Positions 55,301 through 64,000 of a DNA stretch of 64,000 nucleotides are shown piece after piece. Position 1 is the first letter of the stretch, and every line of letters starts with the position of its first letter. Made by a program: the position numbers and the translations under genes. The DNA comes from Ulva prolifera (lineage: Eukaryota > Chlorophyta > Ulvophyceae > Ulvales > Ulvaceae). Under the pieces are notes generated by a model. It was given only the letters and a program-made list of their open reading frames with translations, was not told the DNA's origin and made no database searches. The stretch spans positions 1,743,713 to 1,807,712 of the forward strand of contig CM041201.1 in NCBI GenBank assembly GCA_023078555.1, in the 5' to 3' direction.

Positions 55301-58300
55301 GCATGAGCCACATGCATCACTGAGGACCATGTGTCTGTGTTGCATCACACCACCTGTGTATGGATCCATGCATGTGTACCTGCACATGTGGGAGACCCCC
55401 AATGAACAGGCCAACAACCACATTCTCCACAAGAGCACACATTTCATCGACCGCTGATGGATCGGGGTCCCCAGCCCCGGCCGACTTGCGACGCTTGAGC
55501 AGGTGACTCAACTTGAACTTCTCACCAATCTGGAGGCCAGCCAAATCAGCGACATCGATGATGCGTTGATGGAGCGCGATGGACAGTAGATGCTCCCCAA
55601 CTGCGCCGAGGCTGTTGTGCCAGTCCGCATCCTCCGCGTTGAGGGCGGCCGTGTTGTCCACAACGATGTTCTTCACCCCAAAGTGGTGTGGGCTTTTATC
55701 CCACGCAATGGAGAAGCCACACATGAATGTGACCTGCGCAGTAGAGCCGTGTGAGACGTACAGACCACGCAAGGGTCCCACCGCGCTGTCGTCGGAAAAG
55801 CAAATGACTCGCACTCGAGCAAGAAACGACTGCCGGGGCGGACCAATCGACTCGCGCGCCAAGACATGTGGAATCATACAGCATGCGCATGTTGACAAGT
55901 CACCAAGGCCATGGCAGAATCGCGCGCGCACCAGCGTCTCACGCGTCGCCTCGTCGACGTAGTACGTGGGGATGAAATGAACATGGCCCCAGCGTAGTGC
56001 CACAAACACTGGGTTCCGTGCCCCGGACAACATCTTGATGAACGCTGTCACCCGACCATACATGATGGTCATCGCGCCGCAGTTTGTTGCCTCTGCGCAG
56101 CTTCTGAGCTCGGAAGCTTGCATCGGTTTCGGCTTCAGTGTGTTGATAGCGCCATTAGCCTTCAGGGCCATCACGTATAGCCGCACATACGGCCTGAACA
56201 CTCGGAACAGGTAGGACGCGTCCCTCCGGGCCTACATAACGACAGCCGTGGACAAACGCCACACGCAGGCCGTGTAAATTTGAGCCTCGTACCGCTAGTC
56301 AGTAGTGGCAAGGTTTCACATACAACACGCGATGACACAGGACCCACCATCATGTCACCAGAAGCAAGAGGGCAACAAGGTAAATGTGGCAGTTTGTATC
56401 CGACTCTATGGGATAGACTGCAATATCACACCTTCGCAACTTCGGGGCTGGCACGAATGATCCACTCCTTGTTTGCATAATATGCATCAACGATCGTCGA
56501 CAAATGGTACTGGTACATTGCCAGTGTGTTGAAACTGCCAATGTGGCCAGCCCATGTCAGCAGCGTCAGCGTGTGACAAAAGACTTTGCCAGAGCATCCC
56601 TTGAAGGACTTCACGATACTACCCATGGTCACCTCCCCTTTGGCGTTCTGGGATTTCTGAATGTCGTCGAGGAGCTCAGTGGGGGTGTCACGTGAGGCAT
56701 CACCTTGTTCGTCAAACACAGGATCGTCCCGAGCAGACCCCAAAGCTGCAAGGTATGCACGTGCAAAGGTAAACAGACATCTCGCAGCCACCTCCTGAGA
56801 CAGCACATCCCGGCAAGGAATGCACTTGTACCACGCCGCGTCTTTGTCTGACCACACCACGGGCCACCCCGCAGTGAGGTTGCGCACGAGCATCTCTTTG
56901 CGGGGCATGACCACATCATCATGACCCACCGCTGCCGTGTCCATGCTGCTGCTCGCGACCCTGCACGGACATGTCTGCGTTCGGTCCTCGCTCCTCCGAG
57001 CCGCCGCTGGCGTCGCGTGTGGCCAACTCATTCACATACTTGTTTTGCAAACACGCTATTGGCTATTTACCTTATTTTGTGAATATGATAAGTTTAGAAA
57101 TGCCAGTCAAACCAGACTATAGTATAACTATAATATAGAACATGGCACACAGGCTTGGTGCAAGTGTTTAGCAACTACCCACCTTGCATACAGCTCTGGT
57201 CGTTCGAGCAGGTCCCCGAGACGGTGCAGCTCCGCGACCTCATCACCAACACTCTTCGCAGGGGAGGTATCGCAGACCGTCACAACGTCGTCGTCGCCGT
57301 CGCCCTCAGCATCAGACAACACAGGGCTCGCAGGCAAGGACCCTGCCGCAGACGGCACGTAGGATATGTCGTCGTCATCAGAGCCTGTTTCGCTGGAGGA
57401 AACTTGAACAGCGGAACGATCCGTGTCCCCGGCTTCACTGCCATACAAGGCGCCTCCACCGCTTGTCGCAGCACCATGCACCGCGTGTGGGGGGGCTGCC
57501 GCGACATGACCGTCCACGAGCGCCATGCCAGGCGCACGTCCGGACTCCATGCCGCCGCCTTGCCACCCGATGTCACGCGCTCCCTCTTCCCCAGCCATTG
57601 CATCCCGTAATACGGCGCTCATCGCATCTACAGTCTCTTTGGTTTTGCAGCAATCTACAGGGGTGACATGCGCTACTGTGGCATCCACCACAGATGTTGT
57701 GCCTGCATGCAAGCCAGTGACAGCTGCGCAAGCGGACGGGGCAAACATGCCCGCCAACGACGCCCCTGTCTCTGTGGGTGCGATGACAGCACCAGAGTCT
57801 TCTGGGCCGGCGACCCGGGGAGCTGCTGCAGCGCCGCTGCTTTGGTGCATAGCAGGTCCTTGAAGATGAACGCCCGCAGCATCAGGCCATGGGCCGAGCT
57901 TGATGACAGGGCGGTGACGACCACGCGATGTGTCTTGGGCTCGCCCACGAGTAGTCCGACGTCTGTGCCCTCCATGACGCTCAGGGACGGCCGCACTTGT
58001 TGGAACTGACCAAACACTTGGCCTTTCCGCCGCCCCCCCCACCGGCTGCACCGATGACTGCCCTGCAGGAATGGCCAACGGAGGTACATCTTCTTCAGAA
58101 TCATCAAGGACACTCTTGGACAGGGCCACAGCAGCACGGACACTGCTTGGACACGATCTCCTGCGCGCGCCTTGCTCCATGCCCACCCCGCCACTCCCAC
58201 CACGACATGCTGCCCCAATCCACGACACATCTAGTCCTTGGCTGGGTCCGACAGCATCTCCCCCACCTGCAGCGGCGCCCGAGGCAGCCGCAGCGACGGC

Positions 58301-60500
58301 ATTGACATCGACAAGTTGTCTTTGCACGCCGCCCGCATCCTCACGTAACCGCTTGCAAGGCGGCTGTTTCCCAAGACCCATCATCATCATGCTCTGATGC
58401 CGTGACGTCCGTAAGCGAACTGGTGGCCGCGCCGCTGTGAGAGGCGCAGCCCCTACCGCCGGGAAGTCCGTTGTAACATCCACTGTGGTGGACACCGCAT
58501 GACCAGGGCTGCACGGGGCTCTTGCGTCACCATCATCACCGACGTTGCCACTGCTGTCGCCGCCGCCCCGGAGCATAGCCCCAACACCATCACCCCCGGT
58601 GCCCGCCTCGACGCCATCATCACCGACTTGGTCGCTGCTGTCGCCGCCGCCCCTCAGCCTGGCCCCGACGGCGTCATCCACAGTGCCCGCCTGGACGCCA
58701 TCATCTCCATGCACGCCGCTGCTGTCGCCGCCGCCCCTCAGCCTGGCCCCAACGGCGTCGTCCACGGTGCCCGCCTGGACGTCATCATCTCCATGCACGC
58801 CGCTGCTGGCGCCGCCGCCCCTCAGCCTGGCCCCGACGGCGTCGTCCACGGTGCCCGCCTGGACGCCATCATCTCCATGCACGCCGCTGCTGTCACCGCC
58901 GCCCCTCAGCCTCGCCCCGACGGCGTCATCCACAGTGCCCGCCTCGACCCCATCATCTCCATGCACGCCGCTGCTGTCACCGCCGCCCCTCAGCCTGGCC
59001 CCGACGGCGTCATCCACAGTGCCCGCCTCGACCCCATCATCTCCATGCACGCCGCTGCAATCCGCGCCTTCCTCGAGCCTGGCACCACTGCAGGAGGCGG
59101 ATGTAGCCAGCTCCCCATGGGAGTCTTTCGCACCAGTTGCAGCTTCGGATCTTGCCAAGATGGCATACGAGGGCGGAGCGGTGGACCATCCAGGGGATCT
59201 TCCTGCACGGTGCATCTCCGCAGCAGCCAGGCCCACAGCAGCCATCCGGGCTGCCATGAACAGGACCCGCCCGACCCTGGCGTCGTCATGTCTGGCAACG
59301 CTGCGCACAGCTGGTCCAGCCACGGCGTTCCGCAGCAGGGATTGGACACACCGCACGATGCAGGAGCCGAGATGCATGCCGGCGGTGACGCGCCCGGGCA
59401 CAAGCTGCCTCGCCCGCTCTGCGCTGGGTGTGCCGATGGCGGTCCCCGGACCCGCAGCGTCGAACCCCGCCGCTGGTGCGAGGCCCTCGCACCACGCGAG
59501 CCCGTACTGCGACTGTTGCACGGTGACATCGCCCGGCGCGTCCATCACGTGCACGCGCGTCGGCGTGTGCGTGGCCGTCACCGCTCGCTTCCTCTCAGGG
59601 TTCAGCAGCCACGCGCGTGCAGCTCGCACGCGCCCCTCCAACGCCGCCCGTGACCGTGCACCTCCGGCGGTCGTCGCCGGCGGAAGGCTGACCTTGGCAA
59701 CGTACTGGTCGCGCCACCCGTTGCGCTGGACGGCGCCGCGCCGCCCGCGTGCCACATCCTGGAACTCCTCACGCCGCCACAGCCGCCGGACACTCGGATG
59801 GTGGCCACGCCTGCCTTGCACACAATGCGCCATCGCCCTGCAAACCGACGCGGCTCGCGCGCTGCAACATGCCACCGAGGCGGGGGATGGGCACAGGAGC
59901 AAAGACGTACCTCTTGACCCGGGGCACCGCGTGCCAGCGCACACTCCACTGCACGTCATCGGTGTACGACGCCAACACCTCCACCGTCAACCCCGCAACC
60001 TCTGCCGGTGCCGGCTCGGTCGGGAACCTGCGCAGGAATGGCTGGTTCTCATTGCATGCTCAAGAATGGCTGGTTCACATTGCATGCGCAGAGACGGTTG
60101 GATCACAGTGCATGCTCAGGAATGACTGTCTCACAGTGAATGCGCAGGAACAGTTGGTTCACATGTGCTGCAGCATATGCTCAGGCATGCCTGGCTCACA
60201 GCAGCTAGGGCGTGCACACCTCGGCGGAGGTGCAGGCCGCCCTCGGCGCTCTCGCTCGCGCCGTTTCCCCCCCCGTCGCGTACCGCTGCTGCGTCGCGTC
60301 CCACCGCGACCATGGCGCACCAGGCCAGCCGTGACCGCCTCCATCCGGGCCACCCACCGGGCCACAACGGCCTCTCTGCTTCCAGCGTCGAGCGCTGTGC
60401 CGAATTCGCACTGTCTGATCACCGTGCTGGACTCTGCTACCCCGCCGTCATCCCCAGTGGTCCGGTCCAGGTTGCAGTGTTCCCCCTGTAGGCACACCGC
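52316..60500 (-). CDS. Large multi-exon gene, unknown, C-terminal Cys/His region
   Basis: A long minus-strand transcription unit. Exons with good borders: 60,027-59,911 (VEVLASYTDDVQWSVRW), about 59,845-57,183 (long, low complexity), 56,960-56,432 (WYKCIPCRDVL, FCHTLTLLTWAGHIGSF), 56,231-55,379 (FVALRWGHVHFIPTYYVDE), then 55.3-54.95, 54.8-54.4, 54.0-53.4 and 53.4-53.1 kb, and a last exon ending at 52,316. An upstream exon near 60,480-60,225 is likely; the start is not fixed. The long exon has a 28-residue repeat and an acidic tail. The last exon holds CLADTTGGASQRFHLCPHH and RYCSNTQHRRL...FATVC, a Cys/His spacing reminiscent of a degenerate SBP-box zinc finger. No other domain is recognised. 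It could be a host gene or belong to an unidentified large element. Confidence 0.55.
58580..59060 (-). repeat. 84-bp coding repeat, about 6 copies
   Basis: Inside the long exon of the 52-60 kb gene. Each 84-bp unit encodes 28 residues (DSSGVHGDDGVEAGTVDDAV then GARLRGGG). Because the unit is divisible by three and GC-rich, long frames are also open on the plus strand; these are shadows. Confidence 0.95.
60033..60205. repeat. 28-bp intronic tandem repeat next to a splice acceptor
   Basis: Five to six degenerate units of 28 bp (CAGGAATGGCTGGTTCACAT type, ending TGCATGCG or TGCATGCT on the plus strand). On the minus strand the array ends exactly at the CGCAG acceptor of the exon starting at 60,027, and most units carry a similar CAG- or CAT-ending motif. 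Confidence 0.85.
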
Positions 60501-62529
60501 AGAGTGAACACATGCACCGCTACATGTAGCTACACTGGTGCGACTCGAGGCAACGTGGATCCGCCACGGGCTGCAGCATGCCGACAGTACTAGTAGGATC
60601 CTGAGAGGCAGTGGGCATCTGGTGGTATATCGCAGTGGACGAACACTGCACAAGTCGACTGACGTCTCGATGCGCTTGTCGTGCACTAGCCTACTAAGTG
60701 CAATGCACGACGCAAGCACGCGCCCACCACTGTATGCATGCATATGCATATGCATGCAGCCTTATCCACTCAGTCAACCCACGTACCCCTCCAGAAATGA
60801 AGCCGGCCTCCGCCATCGATGCCCCCAACCCACCGGCGTCGCTACTCATATGTACTCAGATGTCACGCCTGCGACGCCTTGTTGACGACGGAGATGTTGG
60901 CAAGCGGACGCGTCGACGTCGTTCGCCGTCAAGCTTGCAGCCTGCACCTGTAGGCGTCCCGCACGGCCCGCGACACGAATCCCCAGCCGGGTCACACGGA
61001 TTAGCAATAACAAATCACCTTTAAGAGTTAAAGCTACGTTTGTGGCATGCGCCTCGGGGTCGTCGCCCACGCCGTGCCTTGTCGCAGTACTTGTACCGCT
61101 GCACGAAAACAGCCTGAGGAACGGTCAACGTCACGATCAACACACACTCTACGCCTCCAGGCACCCGTGGGGCTCATCCACGTGTTAAGTCGAACATACA
61201 CGCTCCACGTGCGGGGGCACCGCTGCTCCTTCGCCCAGCGGTGGTCCAGCTCTGCGGACATGTACGTTGTTGGCATGGGCCCGTATCGATGCGACCCCTG
61301 CGCCACCCAATCCAGTAACAGGCACGAGGGAGCTCCCTCGTGTACAGAACTGTACTTCCCACATACAAGGCCTTCAGCATCACACCTAAACATACATCCG
61401 CTGTGTCCACGTTCCTGCATCGTGACAGCGGCCTTTCCACCAAACACCTGCTAGGTAGTACATCGCGTGTCACACTCCAGCAATACAGTACAATCTCCCG
61501 CAGCGTTTGCCAGATTCCTGTCGACGACGCCAAAAGCACTTATCTTCAAAGATGGCGGGAAGGAGCTCAGGAGCAGGTCATTTTCATGGGGTGCGTCGAC
61601 ATCTGCACCCGTGAGCACGGTGCGTGCGTCAGCTTCCGTCAGGTGTCACCCGCGAGTGCGAGAAATTCTTGCTGGCGCCACGGGACGCACCGCCATACGA
61701 TGCATTTCCAGCGGGCAGCCCGTGCACGCTGTGATGTGCAGGGGATGCAACACTGCATGCACCTGGCAGGTGAGAAGGGCCACAGCCGCAGAGCCTGGGC
61801 GCCTGGCGCCGCGTTACAGCACCCCAAGCACCGTGGTGATGACGTTCAGACGCGAAGCATCCTGCAACTCGCCGTCTGGGTTCCACGACCGGCCCTGGCG
61901 GCCTCAGCATCCCGCTCCGGTGTGATGTACCCAGAAATCTGGATCCGCGTCGGGTTGACGGTTGGGGGGGCTCGGGTGTACTATGGGCTCGGCCGTCACG
62001 TTTTCATGCTCACAGGCGCAAGGATCCGACATATCTGGCGCTCTTTGCACATGTGCGGTGCCGCTGCTGAGGTGTGGAGGGCGGACATCAACGTTGGTCA
62101 GCCGCGGGCGACGCCAGTGCGGGTGTGCGAGTGGGTGCCACGCCCACTCGGTCCAGCGGGGAGTACTACCTTTTGGCAGGCCACCTATCGAGCCGGCACT
62201 TGTTTTGATAGGCGGTCCACCGGATCAGAGGTGAACCACACGTGATCAATAGTGGAATCGGTGTGCCTCCATGAGTACAGGCCGCCGACGAAATGTCCAC
62301 AGTTCTGTGACGTCAGTGAGCATCACTAGAACAGAGGAGGTGGTGATGGGTTACTGGCACCATATAGCCAACTCCGAAGTGTCATGGGTGACCATCGTTA
62401 CATATAGGGGTTGTGTCTACCCTGTAACGAGCTGTTCAGGTCCACATGTAACACATCTCCGCCGTGCACCCTGTTTGCACTGTACCGGTACAGTGGTACC
62501 ACGGGGACCTCGGAGACATTGTGCATACG
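60501..62529. other. No confirmed gene; scattered minus-strand exon candidates
   Basis: Minus-strand stretches near 61,020-60,890 (LLLLIRVTRLGIRVAGRAG) and 61,340-61,090 (CLLLDWVAQGSHRYGPMPTT, RVCVDRDVDRSSGC) look protein-like and could be 5' exons of the 52-60 kb gene. Plus-strand frames at 61,340-62,245 are long but show no domain. Borders are unresolved. Confidence 0.3.
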
Positions 62530-63475
62530 TCGCCAACAGTCCAAAAACCGAGCTCAGGGCGGGTATTTGATACCGGGAAACGACAAACAGTCACAATGCG
62601 ATGGTGATTCTGTGGCGGGATTGCCGCCATTTGCACGGGCATGGATGCGCGCCCTCCTGACAGTGCATGTGCTGTAGCCCATTGATCTGCCTCCACGGAG
62701 CACCGATCGCAACTTTCGCGGCTCAATAGCGCCAGGTCGGCCCACTAGATTGCAGTGTCATCGATAAGCAGGGTGCAAGGAGAGTCGTCTCCGCGGTTAT
62801 CCCCGTTTCAGACGTGCGCAGGTGTGTGTGTCGTTAGAATGCAGATCTAGACCTCGTCGCCAGGCGAAAACCCGGGCTTACGGCGGGAATTTGATAACGT
62901 GAAACGATGGACAGTTACAATACGGTGGTCATGACGTGGCGGGATTGCCGCCGTTTGCACGGTCATGGGTGCGCGCCCACCTGAGGTCAGCGCATGTTTT
63001 GGTATTCATTGGTCTGCTGTGCCTCCAGGAATGCGTACCTGTAACAGCGACCGCTGCTCGTCGCAGCCTCCATGCACGACACGATCTCGTGCCTATTGCA
63101 TGCTTTGAGTCTCCTTCGTAGCCTCCGTGTTGCTGCCTGTCGTGGTCGTCGGATCTGCGACGGTGTTGCCTGGTTCGATCAGCTCGACACACCGATCGCA
63201 GCTTTCGCGGCTCAATCGCGCCAAGTCAGCCCGGTAGAATGCAGTGTCATCAATAAGCATGATACCAGGATGGTCGTCTCTGCCGTTGTTTCGTTTCTGA
63301 CGTGCACAGGTGCGTGTCGTTGGAATGGAGACCTCGTCGCCAGTCCAACAACCGGACTCAGGGCGGGAATTTGTGAACGCGAAACGGTAGACAATTACGA
63401 TGCGATGGTGAATTTGTGGCGGGATTCCCGCCATGTGCACGGTCGTCGGTGCGCGCCCAGCTGACATGAGTGCAA
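62530..63475. repeat. Degenerate tandem repeat, three units
   Basis: A unit of at least 150 bp recurs with its GTGGCGGGATT core near 62,613, 62,936 and 63,416. It includes CAGGGCGGGAATTTG, GGGAAACGACAAACAGT and TGTGGCGGGATTGCCGCCAT with variants. A further part (CGCAACTTTCGCGGCTCAAT type) precedes units 2 and 3 (near 62,708 and 63,196). Spacing is uneven because about 160 bp of extra sequence lies in the later interval. Non-coding; origin unknown. Confidence 0.8.
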
Positions 63476-64000
63476 GTACTGAAGTAGCTCACAAAAGAGT
63501 GAACGAGGTCTCTAGAGAAGTACTGAAGTGTTGCAAAAGAGTGAACGGGAGAAAACAAACGCTGACACCGAATCTCTTCCGAATCAACACCAACATATCA
63601 GGACAAAAAGTACTGACGTTGGCTCAGTTAGAGCCTCAACAGAGCTAGCTTCACTACACACAAACCTGCAGTCCACGTGTCAACAAAACAAACAGCAGTG
63701 CGTGTCCCAGCACGGCCAGACCCATCGCCACTGTCCCAATATGTCCCGTACTGTTGAAGAAACTGTGCATTTGTGTGAGTGTGCTTGCCCGAGCGGTACC
63801 GGCCCCGCTGTCACACCACCAGCCACAACACTCTAGTGGTGGGACTTTTGGCCCCGGGCTTCCACAGCCCCCGCATCCACAGCCCCATTGCCACACCACC
63901 AGCCACAGACCACCGGCACTGGTGGGGGTCGCACGTGCCGCTCGCGGCGGCGCCTCGCCGCGGGGCTGCGCCCCGCCGCTCCCCGCCCGTCGCTCGCCGA
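63476..64000. other. No supported gene; GC-rich end
   Basis: Short frames only. CCACAGCCCC-type short repeats lie near 63,820-63,915, and the last 80 bp are extremely GC-rich (CGGCGGCGCCTCGCCGCGGG). This could be the edge of a CpG-rich promoter or a repeat continuing beyond the window. Confidence 0.35.

Noticed and set aside
58499-60125. Long plus-strand frames of 384 and 526 codons
   Set aside because: They are shadows of the GC-rich 84-bp coding repeat of the minus-strand gene, with Pro/Ser/Ala translations and no domains.
1-64000. tRNA or rRNA genes
   Set aside because: I found no stretch with a convincing cloverleaf core or rRNA signature by eye; a tRNAscan-type search would be needed to exclude them fully.

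Overview
The window is eukaryotic nuclear DNA of moderately high GC. Introns have GT...AG borders (donors GTGCGY, GTACGT and GTGAGG are common), genes are split into many short exons, and most of the space is transposon or transposon fossil. I cannot name the species. A large, repeat-rich algal genome, perhaps of the green lineage, fits best; the only hint towards green is a weak SBP-box-like Cys/His pattern near 52.5 kb.

Layout. 1-13.7 kb holds fossil pieces of a Ty3/gypsy retroelement on the minus strand: pol remains at 1.5-3.8 kb and gag-protease remains at 11.8-13.7 kb. Between them lie a 173-bp tandem repeat, a multi-exon minus-strand gene ending in a Ulp1-like (C48) protease domain, and a long TTC tract. 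13,676-31,575 and 32,267-50,570 are two complete CACTA (EnSpm/CMC) DNA transposons of 17.9 and 18.3 kb, in the same orientation and only 691 bp apart. Each has CACTA-starting terminal inverted repeats of about 20 bp and a 3-bp target-site duplication (TGA and GCC). 50.6-52.3 kb is sparse. 52.3-60.5 kb carries one large multi-exon minus-strand gene of unknown function. 60.5-64 kb is mostly non-coding with degenerate repeats.

The two CACTA elements are the main content. Each carries the same four genes: C (minus, left; unknown, ends in a coiled coil), A (plus; Tnp2-like transposase with an N-terminal zinc finger), B (plus; a long protein ending in a Ulp1 protease with an intact His-Asp-Gln-Cys set) and D (minus, right; unknown, seven exons). 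By matching splice sites between the copies I reconstructed nearly all exons. Most exon lengths are identical to the base and phases agree, although introns and linkers have diverged. Genes B and D read through without a stop in both copies.

The most unusual feature is a 33-nt near-perfect palindrome (half-site GAGTGGCCATTCG). It is arrayed inside one intron of gene C near the left end (8 units at 66 bp; 7 units at 64 bp) and upstream of gene D near the right end (1 unit; 5 units at 102 bp). Its position near both ends suggests a binding site for an element-encoded protein, but this is inference.

Element 2 sits in a short minus-strand ORF whose frame continues exactly across the insertion. 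Element 1 sits in or beside the gag end of the gypsy fossil.
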